Notes under the pieces: model-generated
Told to the model about the DNA's origin: nothing
The model's input: the letters and a program-made list of their open reading frames with translations, nothing else
Database searches by the model: none
Position numbers and translations under genes: made by a program
In this document: piece after piece, positions 15,465 through 22,997 of the stretch
How positions within the stretch are numbered: position 1 is the first letter of the stretch
Layout of the letters: the number at the start of each line of letters is the position of its first letter
Assembly (NCBI GenBank): GCA_036257595.1
Contig: DATAFF010000119.1
Span: forward strand, 1 to 48,755
DNA: 48,755 nucleotides
DNA from: DATAFF01 sp036257595
GTDB taxonomy: Bacteria > Pseudomonadota > Alphaproteobacteria > Rhizobiales > Aestuariivirgaceae
Direction: 5' to 3'

Positions 15465-15983
15465 ATGAAGCCGACTGACGATCGCTCCTTCCAGGATGCG
15501 CTGCGCCGCGCCAGGCTGGCGCAATCGGCCCATTTCGACGCTCTCACGGACATCAAGGATGCCCAGACCCTGAGGCTGCAGGCCCTGCGCGACGACCTTG
15601 CCCCGGTGGTCGAGGGCAATGCCCGGCTGAAGGACTTCGTCGACCTGGCGCTGATCCCCGGCGACCCGCCGAAATTATGGATCGACCTCGTCACCTATGT
15701 CGTAATGGCGCCGGATCCGCGCACCTACTGCCTGATCCAGGATCGCTCCACCGGGCATGCGTCGCTGTTCTCCTCGCGCGATCGACCAGAAATGGCACAG
15801 CATATCGGCGAGCGCATCGCCCACCGTCTGGTCGAGCGCGAACGAATGTTGCAGCCAAGCAACAATCGTCAACTAATCGTCGGACACTCATCGGCGGCAC
15901 TTCTGCTGGCATGGTTGTCCGGGTTCTGTTTGGGGGCCGTTCTGTTGCTGATTTTACTGGTCCTTCTCGCAAAGCCGCAGTGA
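15465..15983 (+). CDS. Hypothetical protein with C-terminal membrane anchor
   Basis: I do not recognise this 172-residue protein. Residues 1-130 are polar and largely helical with a central WIDLVTYVVMAPDPRTYCLIQD stretch. Residues 137-168 hold one long hydrophobic span (IVGHSSAALLLAWLSGFC followed by LLLILLVLL), so it is probably a tail-anchored protein with its main domain in the cytoplasm. It is divergent from the BcsS-like gene and lies 168 bp before the acyl-ACP ligase. Codon use looks like its neighbours. A link to sphingolipid synthesis is only positional. Confidence 0.68.
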   Translation: MKPTDDRSFQDALRRARLAQSAHFDALTDIKDAQTLRLQALRDDLAPVVEGNARLKDFVDLALIPGDPPKLWIDLVTYVVMAPDPRTYCLIQDRSTGHASLFSSRDRPEMAQHIGERIAHRLVERERMLQPSNNRQLIVGHSSAALLLAWLSGFCLGAVLLLILLVLLAKPQ

Positions 15984-16151
15984 ACCGGGTTTTCCAGCGT
16001 TATATTTTGAAACACCAATTGATTTTGCCCCCCCAAAAGCGACTGTTAGCAATGATTTCACACTTGGCTCAGGTCCACACTGAGTCGGTGATTTGGGGAG
16101 ACCACGCTGGTCCAGAACGGCGCGGTCGGAGCGGGTCGCGGAGGGGTCGTC

Positions 16152-17984
16152 GTGCGGGTCGAAACGACGTCGGGGATCATTATACGTGCGGATCGGGCAG
16201 CTGTCTTGGCGCCCACGCCGCGAACCAACATCGGTCTTCAGCAGCAAAACGGTCCCTTTGGGACATTGTGGCAGGCCCTCGATTATGCGGCCCGCGGCAG
16301 AACCGGCATGAACTTCTACAGCAGCCGCGGGCTGCTCGAGCATGCCTTGCCCTATGGCGAGCTTCGGGAGCGCGCCGTGAGCACCGCCAATCGCCTGATC
16401 GCCGCCGGATTTCGCCGTGGTGATCGGGTGGCGGTGGTTGCCGAGACGACTCCGTCCTTCATGGAGGTGTTCTTCGGCTGCCAATATGCCGGCCTGGTGC
16501 CGTGCCCGGTCCCCTACAGCATGTCGGTCGGCGGCAAGGAGAGCTATGTCGAGCGCATCGCCGGCATGTTCCGCAGCGCCAAGATTTCGGCAGCGATCAC
16601 CGCTCCCGAGTTCATCGACCATCTGACGGCAGCGGCCGGTCCCTGCGGCAGCATTCGCGTGCTCACCCATGCCGAGCTCAACGAGCTGCCTGCGTCCGGC
16701 CAGCAGCTCGAGCCGTTCCGCCCCGATGAGGCCGCTTACATCCAATATTCCTCCGGCTCGACCTCCGCGCCCAAGGGCGTGCTGATCCCGCAGCGGGCGA
16801 TCTGCGCCAATTCCTTCGGCATCCTGGAGCACGGGCTCCAGTTCAGGGAAGGCGATCGGGCGTTCTCCTGGCTGCCGCTCTATCACGATATGGGCCTGGT
16901 CGGCTTCTGCATCTCGCCGGTGGTGGCGCAGGGCAGCATCGACTATCTCGCCACCTCGGCCTTCGCCCGCCGTCCCGGCCTGTGGCTGAAGCTGATGTCG
17001 GAGAACCAGTGCACCATCGCCTATTCGCCGTCATTCGGCTATGACCTCGCTGCCCGCCGCGCCGGTGCCGATGTCAAGGGCCTCGACCTGGCCCAGTGGC
17101 GGATTGCCGGCATAGGCGGCGACATGGTGCGGCCGGAGATTCTCGAGGCCTTTGCCGAGGCGCTGGCCCCGGCCGGGTTCGACCGCCGCGCCTTCCTGCC
17201 GAGCTACGGCATGGCTGAGACCACCCTCGCCATCACCTTCGGCGACCTCGACCGCGCCCCGCGCATCGATGTCGTCGACCGGGCGCGCTACAAGCTGCGC
17301 CGCATCGCCGCCCCGGCGTCGCCGGCCTTGCGCGAGATGCCGGCCCGGACCCGCGCCTTCGTCGCCTGCGGCCGCCCGCTTCCCGGCCATGAGCTGGTCG
17401 TCGTCAACGACAAGGGCCGGCCGCTGTCCGATCGCGAGATCGGTCATATCCTGATCCGCGGCCCGAGCGTGATGGCCGGGTATTTCGCCAACCGTCAGGC
17501 CACCGACGAGGTGATGAGCACCGACGGTTTCCTGCGCACCGGCGACATGGGCTACTGGCTCGACGGCGAGATCGTCATCACCGGCCGCGCCAAGGACCTG
17601 ATCCTGCTGAACGGCCGCAACATCTGGCCGCAGGACATCGAATGGGCGGTCGAGCAGCTCGAGGACCTGCGCAGCGGCGATGTTGCGGCCTTTGCCGTCG
17701 AGACCGACGAAGGCGAGGACAAGGTGGTCGTTCTCGTCGAATGCCGCACCAGCGATCCGCTGGAGCTCGAGCAGCTGCGCATCAAGGTCGCCCGCCGGGT
17801 CCGCGAGGTTGCGGGCATCGACTGCGACGTGCTCCTTGTGGCGCCCCGCACCCTGCCATTCACCTCTTCCGGGAAGCTGTCGCGCTCGGGCGCCAGGCAG
17901 CGCTATCTTCAGGGCCTTGCCGATATCGCGCTGTCGTCGCCTGGCAGTGTCGCGGTCGCCCCGGAAATGGCAGTTACGCAATAA
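16152..17984 (+). CDS. Fatty acyl-AMP ligase / acyl-ACP synthetase of the ceramide cluster
   Basis: An ANL-superfamily adenylating enzyme of 610 residues. It activates a fatty acid with ATP and, in this setting, is expected to load it onto the ACP encoded downstream. Motifs: the phosphate loop YSSGSTSAPKG at 199-209, LPLYHDMGL at 241-249, SYGMAETTLA at 351-360, GDMGYWLDGE near 464, GRAKDLILLNGRNIWPQDIE at 478-497 and the late lysine in TSSGK (K575). SWLPLYHDMGLVG and the overall layout fit fatty acyl-AMP ligases (FAAL) better than CoA ligases. The GTG start has GAGGGG upstream. In Caulobacter crescentus a comparable acyl-ACP synthetase gene stands beside cerR, acp and spt. An FAAL for another product is the alternative. 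Confidence 0.85.
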   Translation: MRVETTSGIIIRADRAAVLAPTPRTNIGLQQQNGPFGTLWQALDYAARGRTGMNFYSSRGLLEHALPYGELRERAVSTANRLIAAGFRRGDRVAVVAETTPSFMEVFFGCQYAGLVPCPVPYSMSVGGKESYVERIAGMFRSAKISAAITAPEFIDHLTAAAGPCGSIRVLTHAELNELPASGQQLEPFRPDEAAYIQYSSGSTSAPKGVLIPQRAICANSFGILEHGLQFREGDRAFSWLPLYHDMGLVGFCISPVVAQGSIDYLATSAFARRPGLWLKLMSENQCTIAYSPSFGYDLAARRAGADVKGLDLAQWRIAGIGGDMVRPEILEAFAEALAPAGFDRRAFLPSYGMAETTLAITFGDLDRAPRIDVVDRARYKLRRIAAPASPALREMPARTRAFVACGRPLPGHELVVVNDKGRPLSDREIGHILIRGPSVMAGYFANRQATDEVMSTDGFLRTGDMGYWLDGEIVITGRAKDLILLNGRNIWPQDIEWAVEQLEDLRSGDVAAFAVETDEGEDKVVVLVECRTSDPLELEQLRIKVARRVREVAGIDCDVLLVAPRTLPFTSSGKLSRSGARQRYLQGLADIALSSPGSVAVAPEMAVTQ

Positions 17985-18041
17985 TTTTGGTTGGGCGCGC
18001 AGCGGCGCCCGACAAACGCTCCAATCGGGGAGCATCTGAGG

Positions 18042-18097
18042 CGGGCACCGGCCCGCGCCAGGGCTATGCGCTTGAAAAATTGGGCTTTGCCCCAATT
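18042..18097 (+). promoter_or_regulatory. Two small hairpins in the leader before cerR
   Basis: GCGGGC/GCCCGC flank a short loop at about 18042-18057, and AATTGGG (18078-18084) pairs with CCCAATT (18091-18097) across a 6-nt loop. The second hairpin ends directly at the CAGGAG ribosome site of cerR. They could be a weak terminator for the ligase transcript or affect translation of cerR. Confidence 0.3.
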
Positions 18098-18108
18098 CAG
18101 GAGCCTGA

Positions 18109-19110
18109 ATGACCACAGTCGCGATCACCGGTGGAACGGGCTTTATCGGCCGCCATGTCATTGCCGCGCTGACCGGATCGGGACAATCGCTGCGCCTCCT
18201 GATGCGCAACCCGGCGCCCGGCACCCTGAGTTGCGGCAATGCCGAGATCATCCGCGGCTCGCTGGCCGATCGTGACGCTCTGGCGCGCCTGGTCGATGGC
18301 GCCGACACCGTCATCCATTGCGCCGGCGCCATCGGTGCAGCCGACCGCTCCGCCTTCGCGTCGGCCAATATCGACGGCACCCGCGCTCTGGCCGCTGCCG
18401 CCGCGGCGGCAGGCGTGCGCCGTTTCGTCCATCTGTCATCGATCGCCGCCCGCGAGCCTGCCCTCACCGATTATGCCTGGAGCAAGGCCGGGAGCGAGAT
18501 GGCGCTTGCCGCCGAGCTGCCGGCCCCGAGCTTCGTTATTCTCAGGCCTCCCGCCGTTTACGGCCCGGGCGACCGCGCCACCCTGCCGCTGATCCGCCAG
18601 CTCCTTCAGCCGCTGGTCGTCCTGCCGGTGGCGGCAGATCAGCGGGTCTCGTTGATCTTCGTCCGCGATCTCGCGGCGGCGATCATCGCGGTCGCCGGTG
18701 CCCCATCATGTCCAGGCGGTCCCTTCGAGCTTTCGGACGGCACGCCCGGCGGCTATTCCTGGCCGGACCTGGTCCGTGAGGCGGCGCGCCAATCCGGCCG
18801 CTCGCAGCGCACCCTGTTCCTGCCGCCGCCCCTCGCCAGGCTGACCGCGCGCGCCGCCATGCTCGCCGCGCGGCTGAGCGGCGGGCCGCCGATGCTGACC
18901 CTGGGCAAGCTCCCCGAGCTCTATCATCGCGACTGGGTGAGCCATGCCGAGGGGCTTGATGCGGTGACCGGCTGGCGGCCGCACGTCGCCTTTGCCGAAG
19001 GGCTGGCGACAACCCTCGATTGGTACAGGCGCGAAGGATGGTTGCCTCGAACCCGCCCGGCGACTAGAAACCCGCTCGGTCTCGGTCAACAGCAAGGGGG
19101 GCGCCGATGA
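18109..19110 (+). CDS. cerR: NAD(P)-dependent epimerase/dehydratase family, ceramide reductase CerR-like
   Basis: A 333-residue short-chain dehydrogenase of the extended (epimerase) type. The Rossmann motif GGTGFIG is at 8-14, the catalytic tyrosine and lysine are in YAWSK (Y122, K126), and the serine is in HLSSIA (110-111). After it, ILRPPAVYGPGDRATLPL is the usual substrate-side segment. In C. crescentus the CerR enzyme of this class reduces the 3-keto group of oxidised ceramide after N-acylation. Here the gene sits just before acp (ATGA overlap) and spt, the same neighbours as in C. crescentus, which is why I use the name. CAGGAG precedes the ATG. Sequence alone cannot exclude a different keto-lipid substrate. 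Confidence 0.8.
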   Translation: MTTVAITGGTGFIGRHVIAALTGSGQSLRLLMRNPAPGTLSCGNAEIIRGSLADRDALARLVDGADTVIHCAGAIGAADRSAFASANIDGTRALAAAAAAAGVRRFVHLSSIAAREPALTDYAWSKAGSEMALAAELPAPSFVILRPPAVYGPGDRATLPLIRQLLQPLVVLPVAADQRVSLIFVRDLAAAIIAVAGAPSCPGGPFELSDGTPGGYSWPDLVREAARQSGRSQRTLFLPPPLARLTARAAMLAARLSGGPPMLTLGKLPELYHRDWVSHAEGLDAVTGWRPHVAFAEGLATTLDWYRREGWLPRTRPATRNPLGLGQQQGGRR

Positions 19111-19361
19111 ACGATAGCGATCCTGCCATTTTCGCCAAAATCTGCGAATTGCTGCAAGCCTTCAACAAGAAGGGGGTGGCGCTCGAACCGGATCTCGAGA
19201 TCATGACCGGCCTTGAAATCGACTCGGTTGCAGTGATGGATTTCGTGATGGAGGTCGAGGATCACTTCGACATCGACATTCCTCTCAACGTGCTTTCCGA
19301 AACCCGCTCCATCCAGGACCTGGTAAAGGTCGTCGCGGAGCGCACCATGCGGGCGGCGTGA
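19107..19361 (+). CDS. Acyl carrier protein of the ceramide cluster
   Basis: An acidic 84-residue four-helix protein. The phosphopantetheine attachment serine is S40 in GLEIDSVAVMD, a variant of the common DSL motif, followed by the acidic recognition helix VMEVEDHFDIDIP. It would carry the fatty acyl chain made by the ligase upstream and hand it to serine palmitoyltransferase downstream. Its start overlaps the cerR stop by 4 bp and its stop overlaps the possible GTG start of spt, so the three are translationally linked. This is a dedicated ACP rather than the housekeeping AcpP, judged by sequence and position. Confidence 0.85.
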   Translation: MNDSDPAIFAKICELLQAFNKKGVALEPDLEIMTGLEIDSVAVMDFVMEVEDHFDIDIPLNVLSETRSIQDLVKVVAERTMRAA

Positions 19362-20569
19362 CCATGCAGGACCTCTTCGAAAAGCATCGCGGTCTGGGCG
19401 AGCGCGGGGCAGCGCTCGCACGCATCGGGAGCAATCCATTGGCGGTGAGCAACAGCCAGGTGATCTCGCCGACGCGCGCCATCATCAACGGGCGCGAGAC
19501 CATCCTCGCCGGCACCAACAACTATATGGGGGTGACCTTCGATCCTTCCTGCATTGCCGCCGGTCAGCAGGCGCTTGCCGCATTCGGCACCGGCACCACC
19601 GGCTCACGCATTGCCAATGGCACCTACGACATGCACCTCGCCCTCGAGCGCGAGATCGCCGACTTTCTCGGGCGGCGCCATTGCATCGTCTTCTCGACCG
19701 GTTACCAGGCCAATCTCGGCATGATCGCCGGCCTCGCCGGGCCGAAGGACACCATCTATCTCGACGCCGACTCGCATTCCTCGATCTATGACGGATGCAC
19801 CCTGTCGCGCGCTCAGCTCGTCCGCTTCCGCCACAATGATCCCGAGGATCTCGATCGCCGCCTTGCCCGCGCCGATCACGAAGGTGGCCGCCTGGTGGTG
19901 CTCGAGGGCATCTACTCGATGGTCGGCGACCGGCCGCCGCTAGCCGAGTTCATCGATGTGAAGCGCCGCCGCGGCTTCCAGCTTCTCGTCGATGAAGCGC
20001 ATTCCTTCGGCGTTCTCGGCCGCAATGGCCGCGGCCTTGCCGAGGAGGCCGGCCTCGAGGAGGAATGCGATTTCATTGTCGGCACCTTCTCCAAGAGCAT
20101 CGGTGCCATTGGCGGCTTCGGCGCCGGCAACCACCCGATGTTCGAGCTGCTGCGCTACGCCATGCGGCCTTACATGTTCACTGCCTCATCGTCGCCTGCC
20201 AGCATCGCCACCTCGCTCCAGGCCCTGCGCGTCCTCAAGGCGAAGCCGGAATTGCGCGAGCGCATCGCTGCCAATTCCGAGCGGCTGTTCAACGGCTTCC
20301 GGGCGCTTGGTCTGGTCACCGGTTGCGGCGTGCCGAGCCCGGTCGTCGCCGTCCGCTGCCCCGACGAGATGTCCTGCTACGCCATGTGGAACCAGCTTCT
20401 CGACCATGGCGTCTATGTCAACATGGCGATCCCGCCGGGCACCCCGGGCGGGCTGTGCCTGCTGCGCTGCTCGGTCTCCGCCGCCCACACCACCGACGAC
20501 ATCGACGAGATCATCGCGCTGTTCGGTGCGGTGGTGTCGAAGGGCTCGCGACGGGTGGTCAACGGTTGA
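19358..20569 (+). CDS. spt: Serine palmitoyltransferase (alpha-oxoamine synthase family)
   Basis: A PLP enzyme of 403 residues that condenses serine with an acyl thioester to 3-ketosphinganine, the first step of sphingolipid synthesis. Visible features: TNNYMGVTFDP near the N-terminus, GTGTTGSRIANGTYDMHL (substrate loop), YLDADSHSSIYDG with H140 for stacking on PLP, VDEAHSFGVLG with D212 and H215, and GTFSKSIGAIGGF with the PLP lysine K246. The family also holds KBL, BioF and ALAS; the adjacent ACP, cerR and acyl ligase favour Spt over BioF. The start is GTG 19358, overlapping the acp stop, or ATG 19364. A heptad-repeat palindrome begins 2 bp after the stop. Confidence 0.88.
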   Translation: MTMQDLFEKHRGLGERGAALARIGSNPLAVSNSQVISPTRAIINGRETILAGTNNYMGVTFDPSCIAAGQQALAAFGTGTTGSRIANGTYDMHLALEREIADFLGRRHCIVFSTGYQANLGMIAGLAGPKDTIYLDADSHSSIYDGCTLSRAQLVRFRHNDPEDLDRRLARADHEGGRLVVLEGIYSMVGDRPPLAEFIDVKRRRGFQLLVDEAHSFGVLGRNGRGLAEEAGLEEECDFIVGTFSKSIGAIGGFGAGNHPMFELLRYAMRPYMFTASSSPASIATSLQALRVLKAKPELRERIAANSERLFNGFRALGLVTGCGVPSPVVAVRCPDEMSCYAMWNQLLDHGVYVNMAIPPGTPGGLCLLRCSVSAAHTTDDIDEIIALFGAVVSKGSRRVVNG

Positions 20570-20571
20570 CC

Positions 20572-20637
20572 TAGGCAGTAGGCAATAGGCAGGGCATGGA
20601 GCTCAGGTCACGGCCGACTGCCGACTGCCTATTGCCT
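20572..20637. repeat. Heptad-repeat palindrome, copy A
   Basis: The left arm holds three 7-bp units TAGGCAG, TAGGCAA, TAGGCAG (20572-20592). The right arm (20618-20637) holds the mirrored units CTGCCGA, CTGCCTA, TTGCCT. The 25-bp centre contains GGTCAC, the complement of the GTGACC found in copies C and D, so this copy lies in the opposite orientation. It fills the space between the converging spt and lptG genes and may act as a two-way terminator. Confidence 0.85.
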
Positions 20638-20669
20638 CGCCACCTCGTAGGGCCTCGTCAGATCGCCCG

Positions 20670-21746
20670 CTACTGCACGGTCTCGGCGCGGAAGGCGATG
20701 GCCGCGCCCACCGCCGAATAGGCGATCAACGGAATCCAGGCGGCGATCCATGGTGTGATCATGCCTGTCTCGCCCATCGTCAGCGAGATCCCCTCGAAGA
20801 TCGAATAGGTGAAGCCGATGGCAAGCCCGATCATGAAGATCGGCCCGCCGGCGCCGCTGCGGCGGAACCGCACCGCCAGCGGCATGCAGATCGCGATCAT
20901 CAGCCAGGCGGTGAGCAGCATGCTGACCCGCCGGTGCCACCAGGTCTCGTAGACATAGGCGGGCCGGATCCCGAAGCCGGCATTGCGGATGAAATAACCG
21001 AGATCGCCGATGCTCATCTCCTCCGGATCGCCGGAACGCGACCCGGCAGCCGCCGGCCGCATCGCCCCCGAATAGACCAGCCATTTGACGCGCGCTGGCC
21101 GCGCCGCCTCTGCCGTGTAGATCACCACATCCTCGAGCATCCAGCGATGATCCTTGAGCGCCGCATGCGACGCCATGATCTGCTCTTCCAGCATCCCGAT
21201 GGCGTTGCGGCGGAAGATGATGACGTTGTCGAGCCGGCTGGCCGAGGCATTGGCCTTGCCGGCCCGCAGGATGTCATTGCCCGATCTGAGCCAGATCGGG
21301 TCGCCTTCACCGACCGCGAGCTTCTTCTTGCTGTAGTCGCCGATTCCCCAATCGACCAACGCCGGCGTCACCCGCGGCACTGCTTGATCGACGATGAGGA
21401 AATGAAGGCCGCCGAGCGTCAGCCCCACCGGCATCAGCATGAGCACGAGCCGATAGGGCGACACCCCCGTCCCCCAGATTGCTGCCAGCTCGTTGCGCGC
21501 CGACAGCTCGACCAGCGTCAGCAGCACGGCGAGCAGCGCGCACACCGCCACGAAGGTCGCGGCCGTGACCGGCCACAGCAGGAGCGCATATTCGGCGACC
21601 GCGATCAGCTTGTTGCCGCCGGCCTTGAGGATGTCGTCGACCAGCGTGAACACCTGAAGCGTAATGACGAAGCCGGTGATGCCGACCAGAAAGGCAAGGA
21701 ACCGCATGAGGATCATCCGGCTCAGCATCCAGCCGATGATGCTCAT
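20670..21746 (-). CDS. lptG: LptG family permease
   Basis: A 358-residue YjgP/YjgQ-family permease: three helices near the N-terminus (about 11-35, 55-80 and 98-117), a periplasmic jellyroll-like domain (about 120-260) and three more helices at the end. In the Lpt machine LptF and LptG with LptB pull lipopolysaccharide out of the inner membrane. The start ATG at 21746 overlaps the stop of the preceding permease gene (ATGA); longer upstream readings fall inside that gene. Canonical alphaproteobacterial lptFG usually sit beside pepA, lptD, pdxA or ksgA. Here the neighbours are ceramide genes and a metallophosphoesterase, so this may be a second pair for another lipid. Confidence 0.85.
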   Translation of the reverse strand: MSIIGWMLSRMILMRFLAFLVGITGFVITLQVFTLVDDILKAGGNKLIAVAEYALLLWPVTAATFVAVCALLAVLLTLVELSARNELAAIWGTGVSPYRLVLMLMPVGLTLGGLHFLIVDQAVPRVTPALVDWGIGDYSKKKLAVGEGDPIWLRSGNDILRAGKANASASRLDNVIIFRRNAIGMLEEQIMASHAALKDHRWMLEDVVIYTAEAARPARVKWLVYSGAMRPAAAGSRSGDPEEMSIGDLGYFIRNAGFGIRPAYVYETWWHRRVSMLLTAWLMIAICMPLAVRFRRSGAGGPIFMIGLAIGFTYSIFEGISLTMGETGMITPWIAAWIPLIAYSAVGAAIAFRAETVQ

Positions 21747-22966
21747 GGCGCGAGCCCCTGCGGCGCCAGGCGCTTCCACATCCCGCCGGTGAGCGCGGTC
21801 AGTGACTGCACCAGCGGCTCGAGCGGGTCGCGCTTCAAGCGGAAGCTGGCATTCCAGAACCGCCAGAAGGCAAAGGTGGCAAGACCCGCGAAGGGAATCC
21901 ACAGGGTGATCCAGGGCGACACGCCGGCAACCGCGGTGGCGACCGCCCCCTGCTCGATCGTCTCGTAGAACACCCCGAGGAGCACCGCGGCGATGACGAA
22001 GCGCCAGGCCCGCGGATTGCGCCGCGACCCGATGGCAAAGGGTAGCGCCAGGAACGGCAGCACCATGATCGTCGCGGCGATCACGATGCGCTTGTGGAAC
22101 TCGCCGCGCGCCTGGTTGATCTTGAAACCTGTCGGGTCATTGGCGAGCTTGGCCGCGAGTTCGGTCAGCGTGAGCTCGCGGTTGCTCTGGCCGCGCGGTC
22201 GAAATGTCACCGGATCATCGGTGCCGATCGGCGTGTCGGCAGTGGAAAAAGCGCCGACGGTCGGCGGCGGGAGCGGCGAGCTGCCGGTGATGTCCGGCAT
22301 TTGTGCGATCTCGAGCCGGTTGCCATTCTCGAGCCGCAGCACCGGACGCCCCGTCTCGGGAAGCTGCACCAGCGTGCCGCGAGCTGCCGTGATCGTCTCG
22401 GCTCCATTGTCGGCGCGGTTCTCGAACAGGAAGATCCGCTCGAACGCTGCATCGCCGCGCTTCAGCTTGTCGAGCACGAAGGTCCGTTTGCCCGCCTGCA
22501 TGAACACGCCTTCCTCGGCGAGATAGAAAACGTCGACATTTTCCACCGTGTTGATCAGGGCGCGATAGGCATAGAGCGCGAAAGGCTGGAGCCAGCCGAA
22601 CATCAACAGCGAGAAGGTGCACATCACTGCCGCGAGGATGACCAGCGGCCTGACGAGCTGGTGGAGACCCAAACCTGAGGCAAGGAACGCGTCGAGCTCG
22701 CTCGAGCGCGACAGCCGGCTGAAACCGACCAGCAGGCCGAAATAAAGCGCCACCGGGCCGGCGAGCCCGGCATAATGCGGCAACCAGTAGGAGATCAGCT
22801 CGAACACGATCGAGAAGGAGTTCTTCTTGCCCATCGTCTCGGCAAGCACGATGACCAGCCGCTCGGCGACCAGGATGAGCAGCCCCACCAGCATCGCCGT
22901 GACGAGCGGCGCCGTGACCTGCCGCAACACATAGCGCTCGAAAATGCGGAGCGGATGAAATCTCAA
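21743..22966 (-). CDS. lptF: LptF family permease
   Basis: About 407 residues. It begins RFHPLRIFERYVLRQVTAP, the common start of YjgP/YjgQ permeases, then helices at about 14-40, 55-75 and 97-120, a periplasmic domain (GVFMQAGKRTFVLDKL through ELAAKL) and three C-terminal helices (IVIAATIMVLPFLALPFAIG onward). I prefer the TTG at 22966 because AAAAGGGGA lies 9 nt upstream and it matches the family start; in-frame GTG 22990 and TTG 23011 would add 8 or 15 residues and overlap the phosphoesterase. It is predicted to form the transmembrane heterodimer with the LptG gene downstream; the ATPase LptB is not in the window. Substrate discussed in the findings. Confidence 0.85.
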   Translation of the reverse strand: MRFHPLRIFERYVLRQVTAPLVTAMLVGLLILVAERLVIVLAETMGKKNSFSIVFELISYWLPHYAGLAGPVALYFGLLVGFSRLSRSSELDAFLASGLGLHQLVRPLVILAAVMCTFSLLMFGWLQPFALYAYRALINTVENVDVFYLAEEGVFMQAGKRTFVLDKLKRGDAAFERIFLFENRADNGAETITAARGTLVQLPETGRPVLRLENGNRLEIAQMPDITGSSPLPPPTVGAFSTADTPIGTDDPVTFRPRGQSNRELTLTELAAKLANDPTGFKINQARGEFHKRIVIAATIMVLPFLALPFAIGSRRNPRAWRFVIAAVLLGVFYETIEQGAVATAVAGVSPWITLWIPFAGLATFAFWRFWNASFRLKRDPLEPLVQSLTALTGGMWKRLAPQGLAP

Positions 22967-22997
22967 GCGGATCGTCCCCTTTTGTGGCACGGCATGA

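Noticed and set aside
17031..18467. A 478-residue minus-strand frame opposite the acyl ligase and cerR
   Set aside because: Antisense shadow; the plus-strand enzymes contain all catalytic motifs.
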